Assembly (NCBI RefSeq): GCF_001280305.1
Contig: NZ_CP012623.1
Location: 1,736,001-1,800,000 of the forward strand
Length of the DNA stretch: 64,000 nt
DNA from: Hymenobacter sp. DG25A
GTDB lineage: Bacteria; Bacteroidota; Bacteroidia; Cytophagales; Hymenobacteraceae
Direction: 5' to 3'
The notes under the pieces were generated by a model that made no database searches, was not told the DNA's origin, and saw only the letters and a program-made list of their open reading frames with translations. The position numbers were made by a program, and so were the translations under genes. Shown here piece after piece: positions 7,699 to 16,297 of this stretch (position 1 is its first letter; each line of letters begins with the position of its first letter).

Positions 7699-9327
7699 TT
7701 AAGGTCGTTTAGCCAGGAATACCCGCGTTAGTGCCGGAACATCTAACACAAGGCATACCTGCCCGTTACCCAGCAGCGTAACTCCCCCAAACAAATCAAT
7801 TGTATCGAGGGGTTGCGTCATGGGTTTAATCACAATGTTTTGCTGGCGCAAAAACCGGTCGACGATAAGGCCCAGCCGGCGGTTGTTGTAGTTGACGATG
7901 ATGATATCCTGCCGTCCGATGAGCTCTTCCGTATCGGCGGCGGGCAGGTTTTCATCCCCCCCATGCAGCAGTTGGCGCAGGCTCACTACCGGCACGTTTT
8001 CGCCCTGCACCTCGGCCAGCAGCATCCCTCCCACTACGTGGAGTTCCTCAGGCCAGAGCGATACAACGGAGTCAATGTGCATGAGCAGCAGCGCGTAGCT
8101 GCGTTCTTCCAGTTCAAAGAGCAAAGCTCCTTTCACGGCAATGGAAGTAGGCAGCACCAGGGTAAACGTGGTGCCTTTGCCCAACTCAGAATCGACGCGC
8201 AATTGCCCGCCCATCGAGTCGATGGCCAGTTTAACCACATCTAGGCCCACGCCCCGGCCGGATATTTCGGTTACTTCCTCGGCCATGGAAAAACCGGGCT
8301 CAAAAAGCAGCGCGCGCACCGCCGGGGCACTTAGAGAGGCCGCGGTCTGGGCGTTAATCAACCCGCGCGAAACGGCTTTGCTTCTTACTTTTTCTACATC
8401 AATACCCCGGCCGTCGTCGCGCACCTGAATCAGCACGTCGTCGCGCTCAATGGCCGCTTCCAAGGCTAGCTCGCCCATGGGGGGCTTACCGGCCTTGGTG
8501 CGCTCCTCCGGCGTTTCAATGCCGTGCCCAATGGCGTTGCGCACCAGGTGCAGCAAGGAGTCCGTGATGATCTGCAGAATGTTGCGGTCAATCTGGATGT
8601 CCTGGCCGCTGATGCTCAGGTTGACTTCCTTATGCTCGGTGGTAGCCACGTCGCGCACCACGCGGGGAAACTTGTTGAACAGCGAGCCGACGTTTACCAG
8701 GCGGGCATCCATTACGCTGTACTGCAGTTCATCGGCGATGCGGAACAGGTGCGCCGCTGCCGATTGCAGGGCCGGATTACCAATTTCCTGCCCCAGCGTA
8801 AAGATTCGGTCCCGGTCAATAATCAGCTCCCCTACCAGGTTCAGCAGGTGATCAAGCTTTTTTATCTGGATATAGACGAGGTCAGACAGCTCCAGCTTGC
8901 GGGAGTCATCAACGGCTATGTCTTCATCGGTGAGGATAGGCGCCTCCCCGCGTACCAGGCGGTCCAGGTTATCCAGCAGCGTCTCGGCATTGGGCAGTTC
9001 TTGGTTTTCGCCGATAGCGCGAACCATGGCCCCAATGGTATCAATGCCGGAGAACAATACGTTGGTGATAGAGCCGGAAAACTCCTTTTCCCTGCTCCGG
9101 ATCAACCCAAAGATGGTTTCCATCTGGTGAGCCACTTCCCCCAGATCCATAAAGCCCATGGCGCGGGCATTGGCCTTTAGGTTGTGCATCAGGCGGAACA
9201 ACTCGTTCAGCGCCTGTTCGCTTTGCGGGTTTTTCTCCAGCTCACTGATGTGGCGGCTCATGGCGTCGTAGTATTCGAGCGCCTCAGCCATAAATATTTC
9301 GCGGTACTCCTGCTCGCGTGACCTCAT
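7699..9327 (-). CDS. cheA: Chemotaxis histidine kinase CheA (no P2 domain)
   Basis: Receptor-coupled kinase of 542 residues. P1 HPt domain about 1-125 with His48 in RLMHNLKANARAMGF, where the usual HxxKG is HNLKA. P3 dimerisation about 145-205 (LLNLVGELIIDRDRI). P4 ATPase about 206-390 with N-box HLVRNAIGHGIE and G-boxes VRDDGRGID and GRGVGLDVV. P5 CheW-like about 395-540. The P1-P3 linker is too short for a CheY-binding P2 domain, so P1 must meet its receiver directly. The start ATG overlaps the cheB stop as ATGA (9324-9327), showing translational coupling. Confidence 0.93.
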   Translation of the reverse strand: MRSREQEYREIFMAEALEYYDAMSRHISELEKNPQSEQALNELFRLMHNLKANARAMGFMDLGEVAHQMETIFGLIRSREKEFSGSITNVLFSGIDTIGAMVRAIGENQELPNAETLLDNLDRLVRGEAPILTDEDIAVDDSRKLELSDLVYIQIKKLDHLLNLVGELIIDRDRIFTLGQEIGNPALQSAAAHLFRIADELQYSVMDARLVNVGSLFNKFPRVVRDVATTEHKEVNLSISGQDIQIDRNILQIITDSLLHLVRNAIGHGIETPEERTKAGKPPMGELALEAAIERDDVLIQVRDDGRGIDVEKVRSKAVSRGLINAQTAASLSAPAVRALLFEPGFSMAEEVTEISGRGVGLDVVKLAIDSMGGQLRVDSELGKGTTFTLVLPTSIAVKGALLFELEERSYALLLMHIDSVVSLWPEELHVVGGMLLAEVQGENVPVVSLRQLLHGGDENLPAADTEELIGRQDIIIVNYNNRRLGLIVDRFLRQQNIVIKPMTQPLDTIDLFGGVTLLGNGQVCLVLDVPALTRVFLAKRP

Positions 9328-10400
9328 AAGTTGGTGGCCTGAGATAAGGAATACCGGCTAGGACGCGGCGTAACTACCGGCGACAAATAGCGGCTGATAA
9401 AGTCGGAAATTTCGTGTACCGGCAGCACCTGCGAGGCAAATCCACCCTGGATTACAGCCTTCGGCATACTGAAAACAGCAGCCGAGGATTCATCCTGCGC
9501 GATAACCATACCGCCATGCTGCTGCACCGTTTGCGCCCCCAACGCTCCGTCGCGCCCCAGCCCACTCAGGACTACGCCTATTACCTTGCGCCCCATGGCG
9601 CGGGCCGCCGAGGACATGAGCATATCAACGGAAGGAACATCGGAAGTAGTGGCTGAATCGGCGGCAAACTCCATTTGCCAGGCCAGCCAGGGGCCGCCCG
9701 TTACCGGCTGCACCACCATATTGTGCCCACCGGGCGCCACCAGAATCCGGCCGGCTTCCAGCCGGGAGCCGGCGCAGGCAGCGTCAACGGGCAAGGGAGA
9801 AATGCGACGCAGGCGCTCTACAAACGAGTTTGTGAACTGCGCCGGCAGGTGCACAGCTACCAGGACAGCTTGCTTCAGATTGGGTGTGAGGCCTCGTACT
9901 ACTCTCTCTACGGCGCTGGCGCCCCCTGTGGAGCCTCCCAGAACAATGATTCCCCGCGGGGGAGCAAAGATGGAAGTGGCCGTTTTCCCGAGGCGGGATA
10001 TTAGCTGTTTGGGGCGTATCATCTGCACTTTGCGCCGTAGCTCTGAGTGCTGCGCAGCCGCCAGCGGGTGGTCTTCGGGCAGCAACGGAGTCAGATAATC
10101 ATACACGCCCCAGCGGGCTGCTTCCCGCATCAGACTAGGCAATGGAACCGCATTGGCATACAGCAGCACCGGTACGGGGCTGTGGGTGGCCAGCTGGTCC
10201 AGACCCGGCAAAACAGATTCCCCGGCAATAACCAGATCCGGCCGGAGGGCGCGGGCTTTCCGCACCAGATCCTCGCCACTCAGCGCTGAGCCTACTACCC
10301 GCACGTGGGGGGTAGCAGCCAACAGCTTTGCCAACGCCAGCCGGGTAAGGCCAGGAAGTTCGCCGAGCAGAATAGCTAAAGGTTCGGTGATACGGGACAC
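9324..10400 (-). CDS. cheB: CheB-type methylesterase with degenerate receiver
   Basis: Protein-glutamate methylesterase/deamidase for MCPs, 358 residues from GTG 10400; a longer frame to 10532 would overlap cheY by 71 bp and reads as low-complexity sequence, so I reject it. The C-terminal catalytic domain is intact: Ser157 in GGSTGG, His184 in VAVHLPAQFTNSF, Asp284 in SGLGRDGA. The N-terminal receiver keeps its fold-like pattern but has lost its acidic pair (ILLGELPG, Gly13/Glu14) and its phospho-acceptor Asp (DLVIAGESVLPG, Gly60/Glu61), so CheA cannot activate it in the usual way. The stop overlaps cheA's start by 4 bp. Confidence 0.88.
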   Translation of the reverse strand: MSRITEPLAILLGELPGLTRLALAKLLAATPHVRVVGSALSGEDLVRKARALRPDLVIAGESVLPGLDQLATHSPVPVLLYANAVPLPSLMREAARWGVYDYLTPLLPEDHPLAAAQHSELRRKVQMIRPKQLISRLGKTATSIFAPPRGIIVLGGSTGGASAVERVVRGLTPNLKQAVLVAVHLPAQFTNSFVERLRRISPLPVDAACAGSRLEAGRILVAPGGHNMVVQPVTGGPWLAWQMEFAADSATTSDVPSVDMLMSSAARAMGRKVIGVVLSGLGRDGALGAQTVQQHGGMVIAQDESSAAVFSMPKAVIQGGFASQVLPVHEISDFISRYLSPVVTPRPSRYSLSQATNL

Positions 10401-10461
10401 GAAAAAAAGAGAGGAATAAGCGAAAGCTGCGCCACGGCTATGCGTGGCCAGAAGAAAAAGA

Positions 10462-10923
10462 CTACGCCTGGGGTGTAGACTCAGACGAAGTATCGGATGC
10501 GGCGGTGTCCGTAGCGTCGGATGCCGGAGCATCGGCGGCAGTTTCAGCTTCGCTATCAGCCTGCTGCAGCATGGTGCCTACAATTTCCAGTACTTTTTCC
10601 TCGGAGAAGGGCTTCACAATGTAAGCCACGGCGCCGCTTTCCAGCGCTTCGTTTACAATCACCTCCTGGCCCACGGCGCTGCACATTACAATGCGCACGT
10701 TGGGCTGCTCCTGCCGAATGCCTTTCAGCACATCCAGACCGGTATTATCTGGCAGGATAACGTCCAGCGTGATGAGGTCAGGGCGGGTGGCGGCGGCCAT
10801 TTCCAGCGCTTGCTGGCCGTTGGCTGCCTCGCCTACCACGTCGTAACCGGCGTCGGTAAGCATATTCTTAAGCATCGTGCGCATGTAGAACGAGTCGTCC
10901 ACGATGAGGATGCGGTTTTTCAT
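10462..10923 (-). CDS. cheY: CheY-like response regulator with acidic tail
   Basis: Stand-alone receiver. Residues 1-120 carry all five key positions: Asp9/Asp10 (ILIVDDS), phospho-acceptor Asp54 (LITLDVILP), Ser82 and Lys104 (YIVKPFS). An extra tail of about 30 residues rich in Ala, Asp, Glu, Ser and Thr follows, which is unusual for CheY and probably disordered. It is the only phosphorylatable receiver in this operon, so the likely target of CheA and CheC. cheW ends 51 bp upstream and cheB starts 61 bp downstream. Confidence 0.92.
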   Translation of the reverse strand: MKNRILIVDDSFYMRTMLKNMLTDAGYDVVGEAANGQQALEMAAATRPDLITLDVILPDNTGLDVLKGIRQEQPNVRIVMCSAVGQEVIVNEALESGAVAYIVKPFSEEKVLEIVGTMLQQADSEAETAADAPASDATDTAASDTSSESTPQA

Positions 10924-10974
10924 ATAGTTGGGGTAAGTCGGTCAGAAAATGAAATGGGCGGAAAACGTGTAGGC

Positions 10975-11514
10975 CTAGGTACGGCTGCGTGCGGTAGAAG
11001 ATTCCGCCCGGGGGTTTAATTGCATGATTTCCGATGGGGTCAGCAGCTTCATCATGTCCAGTACAATAATGATGCGGTTGTCGAATCGGGCAATTCCCTC
11101 GATATACTTCTCCTGAATGTTGCTGTCCTGCAGGAACTCCGGGGCCCGCTCTATGGCAGAAACCGGCAAGGAAAGCGGCTGGGGCACCTCGCGCACCACA
11201 ATACCAATGGTATAGTCGTGGGCTTCGATGGCCAGTGTGTAGGTAATACCCGTGCTGAGGTCACCTTTGCCCCGGCGCAGGCCAAAACGCTCTTCCAGGT
11301 CAATAATAGCAATGATGTCGCCGCGCAGATTGGCAATGCCTTTCACGAAGGCCGGGGTTTTGGGCATGCGCGCAATATCCGGGGTAATGGTTACCTCCTT
11401 CACCTGCTCAATGCGTACGCCGTACTCCTCGGTGCCTAGGCGGAAAACAATCAGCTGCACCAGTGCTTCCTGCACAATGGGCTTCCGTTCGCCGCTGCTT
11501 TCTGTTTGAACCAT
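10975..11514 (-). CDS. cheW: CheW coupling protein
   Basis: Adaptor joining receptors to CheA, 179 residues, one CheW/SH3-like domain (about residues 18-160). Typical segments are LIVFRLGTEEYGVRIEQVKE, IANLRGDIIAIIDLEERFGL and GIARFDNRIIIVLDMMKLL. A short polar N-terminus and an Arg/Ser tail flank it. It sits directly after the MCP gene with a hairpin in the 61-bp gap. Confidence 0.94.
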   Translation of the reverse strand: MVQTESSGERKPIVQEALVQLIVFRLGTEEYGVRIEQVKEVTITPDIARMPKTPAFVKGIANLRGDIIAIIDLEERFGLRRGKGDLSTGITYTLAIEAHDYTIGIVVREVPQPLSLPVSAIERAPEFLQDSNIQEKYIEGIARFDNRIIIVLDMMKLLTPSEIMQLNPRAESSTARSRT

Positions 11515-11531
11515 AGCTGAAAACAGGAAAA

Positions 11532-11566
11532 CCTACGCTGCCGCCGTATGAGAGGCGCAGCGTAGG
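11532..11566 (-). other. Hairpin in the MCP-cheW intercistronic gap
   Basis: CCTACGCTGC (11532-11541) pairs perfectly with GCAGCGTAGG (11557-11566). There is no T-tract after it on the minus strand, so it looks more like an mRNA-processing or 3'-stabilising structure between the very long MCP cistron and cheW than a terminator. Confidence 0.55.
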
Positions 11567-11575
11567 AATCCGGGT

Positions 11576-14500
11576 TTATTTAGACGTTGATTTTTTGCCT
11601 TTGCCTGCCTGAGCGGGAGCTGCTTTGGCCTCCTTGGCCGCTGCTGCTTTTGCCTTGCCATTATTGGAAGGCTCGGCTTTTACCACGGCCTGCCGTGGAG
11701 CTGCGGGGGCCGGTGCCTCCGGCCGGGGCCGGGCGGCTGTCCGCTCCCGCTTCACCGTGGCCGGAGCAGGTACCGGAGCCGTAGCGCGCGCCATGTGGCG
11801 TGTGCGCACCGGAGCTTCTACTTTGGCAACGGGCTGTTCAATCCGACGAACGGTGCGGCGCAGTACCGGGGCGGGCTCAGGCTCCACGTACTCAATCAGC
11901 TGGAAGGCCGACAGACCTACCTGCAGGTCATCCGCAATGTCGGTCAGCTTCTGGCTGGAAGCCGTGAGCTCCTGCATGGAAGACGACAGCTGCTTGGCAG
12001 TGCCAGCCACTTGCTGCGTACCAGATGCCGTTTGCTCGGCAATGGCTACTACTTCCTCTACGTACTTTACTACGTCGCCAATCGAGGTTTTCTGAATCTC
12101 GGTAGCTGTGAGAATGTCGCGGGAGGTGCGCAGCGTTTCACCGCTGGAAGTGGCAATGTTCTTAAAGGCGCTGGATGCTTCAAACGTAGCGTTCTTGCCT
12201 TTCAGTACCCGGCCTTCCATGGTTGAAATAGCGGTTGCGGCAGAGATGGTGTCTTTCTTAACATCCTCTACCAGCGTGGCAATTTCGTTGGCCGATTTGC
12301 GGGAGCCTTCGGCCAGTTTCCGGATTTCTTCGGCTACTACGGCAAAACCACGGCCGGCTTCCCCGGCACGGGCTGCTTCGATGGCCGCGTTCAGTGCCAG
12401 CAGGTTGGTTTGCGAGGCAATGTCCGTGATAACACCCAGCGACTTGCTGATTTCTCCCGAACGGGTACTCAGTACTTCAATGGTACGGGCCGTTTGCGCA
12501 GCCGCGTTGGAGATTTCCTCCATGTTCTTTACCACCTCGGCCACCGTTTTCAGACCCAGCTGCGAGGTTTGCTCACCCAGGATAGCCGATTTGTTTACCA
12601 CGTCAGCTTTGCCGGCCGTTTCCTTGGTGGCCTGCATGATTTCTTCAATCAGCTTAAAGGCTTGGTCTGTTTTCAATGCCTGGTTCTGAGCACCTTCTGC
12701 CATCTGCTGCATGGCCAAAGCCACATCAACCGTAACCCGGCTCATTTCCTGACCTTTACCGGCCATTTCTTCCGAGGAAGTTCCTACTACCAGCGAGGAA
12801 TCGTTGATTTCGCCCAGCAGCTCGTTCAGGTTTTCAACGGCAAGGTTAAGAGCGTCGGACATGGCCAGGATGTCGCCGGCGGTGGGTACTTCCACGCGCT
12901 GGGTCAGGTCACCTTCCGAGATGGCTCGCACCACGCGCGATACTTCCAGTACCGGTGAGGCAATGGATTCCAGCAGGGCGTTGAGCGTGTCTACCAGTTC
13001 TTTCCAGCTGCCCGATACGCCGCCTACCGTAGCCCGTTCTGTCAGCTTGCCTTCCACACCGGCCACTTTGGCCACGCGGCTAACTTCTACTGCCAGTCGG
13101 TTCAGGTCATCCACCATTCGGTTAATGGTGTCGGCTAGCTCGGCCACTTCGCCTTTGGCTTCCAGAGTCAGCTTTTGGGTCAAGTCACCTTTGGATACCG
13201 CCGTTACTACTTTCACAATGCCCCGTACCTGAGTGGTCAGGTTGGAGGCCATGGTGTTTACGTTGTCGGTGAGGTCTTTCCAAACGCCGCTTACGCTTGG
13301 CACATTGGCCTGGCCACCGAGGCGGCCTTCCGTTCCTACTTCCTGCGCCACACGGGTTACCTCGCCGGCGAAGATGTTCAGGGAGTCCACCATTCGGTTG
13401 ATGTTGTCTTTCAGGTCGAGCAGCTCGCCTTTAACATCTACCGAAACTTTCTGGCTTAGGTCGCCGCGGGCTACCGCGGTGGTTACGTTGGCAATGTCCC
13501 GTACCTGAGAGGTAAGCGAGGCGGCCATGGTATTTACGTTGTCGGTGAGGTCTTTCCAGGTACCGCGTACGTTAGGTACTACGGCCTGGCCACCCAGTTT
13601 ACCCTCGGTGCCTACTTCGCGGGCCACGCGGGTTACTTCGTCACCGAACGTGTTCAGGGAGTCCACCATCTGGTTGAGGTTTTCCTTCAACTGGAGCAGC
13701 TCGCCTTTTACATCTACTTTGATTTTCTGCGACAAGTCACCGCGGGCTACCGCGGTTGCCACGTTAGCAATGTCCCGCACCTGAGAGGTCAGGTTGCTGG
13801 CCATTGTATTTACGTTGTCGGTCAAGTCCTTCCAAGTACCCGAAACGTTTGGCACGTTGGCCTGACCGCCCAGAATACCCTCGGTACCTACTTCCCTTGC
13901 CACACGAGTTACCTCGCCAGCGAAGATGTTCAGGGAGTCCACCATCTGGTTCAGAATGTTCTTCAGATCCAGCAGCTCGCCTTTTACATCTACCGTGATT
14001 TTCTGGGTCAGGTCACCCTTTGCTACCGCGGTTGCTACGTTAGCAATGTCTCGTACCTGAGAGGTCAGGTTGGAGGCCATCGTGTTTACGTTGTCCGTCA
14101 GCTCTTTCCAGGTACCACCTACGCGGGGCACGTTGGCCTGGCCGCCCAGCTTTCCTTCCGTACCAACTTCCCTTGCCACACGAGTTACCTCGCCGGCGAA
14201 GATGTTCAGGGAGTCCACCATCTGGTTCAAGATATTCTTGAGCTCCAGGATTTCGCCCTTCACGTTCACCGTCATCTTCTGGCTCAAGTCACCGCGGGCT
14301 ACGGCCGTTGCCACGTTGGCAATGTCCCGTACCTGGCTCGTTAAGTTCGAGGCCATGTAGTTTACATTGTCTGTCAGCTCCTTCCAAACCCCGGCCACGT
14401 TGGGCACCGATGCCTGACCACCCAGTTTTCCTTCGGCCCCTACTTCCAGTGCCACACGAGTTACCTCGCCGGCGAAGAGGTTGAGCGAGTCCACCATTTG

Positions 14501-15937
14501 GTTCAGGTTCTGCTTCAGTTGCAGAAGCTCGCCCTTTACATCTACCGTAATCTTCTGGCTTAGGTCGCCGCGGGCTACCGCAGTAGCTACGTTGGCAATA
14601 TCTCGCACCTGAGAAGTCAGGTTGCTGGCCATGTTATTTACGTTGTCCGTCAGCTCTTTCCATACGCCGCCTACATTCGGTACCACGGCCTGACCACCAA
14701 GGCGTCCTTCCGTACCTACCTCCTGCGCCACGCGGGTTACTTCGCCGGCAAACAGGTTGAGCGAGTCCACCATCTGGTTCAGGTTCTGCTTCAGTTGGAG
14801 AAGCTCCCCTTTAACGTCAACGGTGATTTTCTGCGACAAGTCGCCTTTTGCTACGGCGGTTGCTACGTTGGCAATGTCCCGCACCTGAGAAGTCAGGTTG
14901 CTGGCCATGTTGTTTACGTTGTCGGTGAGGTCCTTCCAAACCCCGCCTACGTTTGGCACGCTGGCCTGACCGCCCAGTTTACCCTCAGTACCTACCTCCT
15001 GTGCCACACGAGTTACCTCGCCGGCGAAGAGGTTGAGCGAGTCCACCATTTGGTTCAGGTTCTGCTTCAGTTGCAGCAGTTCCCCCTTTACATCTACCGT
15101 AATCTTCTGGGTGAGGTCACCCTTTGCCACGGCGGTTGCTACGTTGGCAATATCTCGTACCTGAGAGGTCAGGTTCGAGGCCATGTTGTTTACGTTGTCT
15201 GTCAGCTCTTTCCAGATACCACCCACGTTTGGTACGGAGGCCTGGCCACCCAGCTTTCCTTCCGTACCTACTTCCTGCGCCACCCGGGTTACTTCCCCCG
15301 CGAATACGTTCAGGTTGTCGATGGTTTTGTTGATGGTTTCGGCCATCACCTTGAAGTCACCCGACACTGGAATCTGGAAGGACTCATCCAGATTCCCCTT
15401 GCTGATGTTCTTCAGTACTTTGCCTACTTCCAATACCGGCACGGCAATGCTATCCACCAGGCCGTTGATATTGTTGATCATGTCGCGCCAGAAACCGGCG
15501 GCATTCTCAGCCGAGGCCCGCGCCTTCAGGTTGCCTTCCACCCCGGCCACCTTGGAAATGCGCGATACCTCGCCTCCTACCCCGCCAATCATCTCCACCA
15601 TGGAGTTGTAGGCTTCGGCAATTTCGGCGAAGATGTCGTCGTTCTGCTTGGTCAGGCGTACCGATACGTCCCCTTTCTTAAAGGCATCGAGGGCGTAGAG
15701 CACGCGGTTCAGCTGCTCGTTAACGTACTCCGGATCCTGCTCATCGGTAATGCCGCGGGCAACCCCGCGCTTGCGGGTACTGTTGCTCCCAGGGGTACTG
15801 AGCTGAACAATAGGTTCGGAGGAAGCTGGGGCACCACCCCGACGGGTGGTGACAGCTGCCGTTGCCTGGTCAGCGGCGGCAGGCTGCGCGGGGCTTGCCG
15901 TAGTAGAAGAGGAACGTGAATTTTTGCCGGATGCCAT
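11576..15937 (-). CDS. Soluble poly-HAMP methyl-accepting chemotaxis protein
   Basis: Cytoplasmic chemoreceptor of 1453 residues without membrane segment or signal peptide. ATG 15937 is chosen because the longer frame (16030) would run through the -7 element at 16019-16026. Order: Ser/Ala/Pro-rich linker (1-75); one HAMP (about 78-117); ten consecutive 92-residue units (118-1037), each made of two HAMP-like modules ([16 protein letters not shown]... and [16 protein letters not shown]...); MCP signalling domain (about 1050-1330) with the hairpin tip [18 protein letters not shown]; Pro/Ala/Lys-rich tail. [10 protein letters not shown] fits the consensus methylation site. The tail lacks a CheR-tethering NWETF pentapeptide. 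The repeat is the type known from fungal group III (Nik1/Os1) histidine kinases. No separate sensor domain is visible, so the array itself or a partner must sense the input. Confidence 0.93.
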   Translation of the reverse strand: MASGKNSRSSSTTASPAQPAAADQATAAVTTRRGGAPASSEPIVQLSTPGSNSTRKRGVARGITDEQDPEYVNEQLNRVLYALDAFKKGDVSVRLTKQNDDIFAEIAEAYNSMVEMIGGVGGEVSRISKVAGVEGNLKARASAENAAGFWRDMINNINGLVDSIAVPVLEVGKVLKNISKGNLDESFQIPVSGDFKVMAETINKTIDNLNVFAGEVTRVAQEVGTEGKLGGQASVPNVGGIWKELTDNVNNMASNLTSQVRDIANVATAVAKGDLTQKITVDVKGELLQLKQNLNQMVDSLNLFAGEVTRVAQEVGTEGKLGGQASVPNVGGVWKDLTDNVNNMASNLTSQVRDIANVATAVAKGDLSQKITVDVKGELLQLKQNLNQMVDSLNLFAGEVTRVAQEVGTEGRLGGQAVVPNVGGVWKELTDNVNNMASNLTSQVRDIANVATAVARGDLSQKITVDVKGELLQLKQNLNQMVDSLNLFAGEVTRVALEVGAEGKLGGQASVPNVAGVWKELTDNVNYMASNLTSQVRDIANVATAVARGDLSQKMTVNVKGEILELKNILNQMVDSLNIFAGEVTRVAREVGTEGKLGGQANVPRVGGTWKELTDNVNTMASNLTSQVRDIANVATAVAKGDLTQKITVDVKGELLDLKNILNQMVDSLNIFAGEVTRVAREVGTEGILGGQANVPNVSGTWKDLTDNVNTMASNLTSQVRDIANVATAVARGDLSQKIKVDVKGELLQLKENLNQMVDSLNTFGDEVTRVAREVGTEGKLGGQAVVPNVRGTWKDLTDNVNTMAASLTSQVRDIANVTTAVARGDLSQKVSVDVKGELLDLKDNINRMVDSLNIFAGEVTRVAQEVGTEGRLGGQANVPSVSGVWKDLTDNVNTMASNLTTQVRGIVKVVTAVSKGDLTQKLTLEAKGEVAELADTINRMVDDLNRLAVEVSRVAKVAGVEGKLTERATVGGVSGSWKELVDTLNALLESIASPVLEVSRVVRAISEGDLTQRVEVPTAGDILAMSDALNLAVENLNELLGEINDSSLVVGTSSEEMAGKGQEMSRVTVDVALAMQQMAEGAQNQALKTDQAFKLIEEIMQATKETAGKADVVNKSAILGEQTSQLGLKTVAEVVKNMEEISNAAAQTARTIEVLSTRSGEISKSLGVITDIASQTNLLALNAAIEAARAGEAGRGFAVVAEEIRKLAEGSRKSANEIATLVEDVKKDTISAATAISTMEGRVLKGKNATFEASSAFKNIATSSGETLRTSRDILTATEIQKTSIGDVVKYVEEVVAIAEQTASGTQQVAGTAKQLSSSMQELTASSQKLTDIADDLQVGLSAFQLIEYVEPEPAPVLRRTVRRIEQPVAKVEAPVRTRHMARATAPVPAPATVKRERTAARPRPEAPAPAAPRQAVVKAEPSNNGKAKAAAAKEAKAAPAQAGKGKKSTSK
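12827..15310 (-). repeat. Nine in-frame 276-bp tandem repeats inside the MCP gene
   Basis: Units of exactly 92 codons begin at 15310, 15034, 14758, 14482, 14206, 13930, 13654, 13378 and 13102. Units 1-8 are near-identical in protein; the ninth (and a tenth, upstream at 15586-15311) is diverged. There is no length variation between units. Confidence 0.93.
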
Positions 15938-16297
15938 AAAGGAGCGGGTGGTAGCGAGCCAGATAAAAATAGGCGATGCAAAGGTTACTGTGCGGCTAAA
16001 AGCTAAGCGCAGTACTGACAAAGTTAACAACTAAGAAGTAATACTCTACTGCTGATTACTGGCGGCTCCTTTCTTTTTCTTTTCTGCTGATCTGTTTTAA
16101 AGGCTTCTGCCCTATTTATCAGCGTTTAAGAACCTAGTACCCCGTACTGGTGTATTGCTATCACTCCTGTTTTATATAGAGCTTTAAAAATAAGACCGGA
16201 ATATTCCAGCATCTTTGCGGCAAAATTCAACTCCTTTGCGCTGCTTCTCGTTTCTCTACCGAAACACGCCCAGCATCCCGCCCTGCTTTTACATCAT
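15938..16297. other. Divergent intergenic region between MCP operon and topA
   Basis: 360 bp without a gene, AT-richer than its flanks. It holds the MCP-operon -7 element (16019-16026, minus) and, for topA, a near-consensus CATCTTTG at 16210-16217 (plus). I see no other structure. Confidence 0.7.
16019..16026 (-). promoter_or_regulatory. -7 element of the chemotaxis operon
   Basis: Minus-strand TAACTTTG matches TAnnTTTG; it predicts a leader of about 75 nt before ATG 15937. No clear TTG is placed 20 bp upstream. Confidence 0.4.

Noticed and set aside
10401..10532. N-terminal extension of CheB
   Set aside because: Would overlap cheY by 71 bp and reads as low-complexity Arg/Leu/Pro sequence; GTG 10400 starts just before the receiver.
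12827..15310. CRISPR-like periodic repeats
   Set aside because: Period is 276 bp, in frame, with no unique spacers; they are protein-coding HAMP units.
14795..15919. 374-codon frame antisense to the MCP repeats
   Set aside because: Repeats with the same period as the MCP, so it is only the reverse reading of the tandem units.
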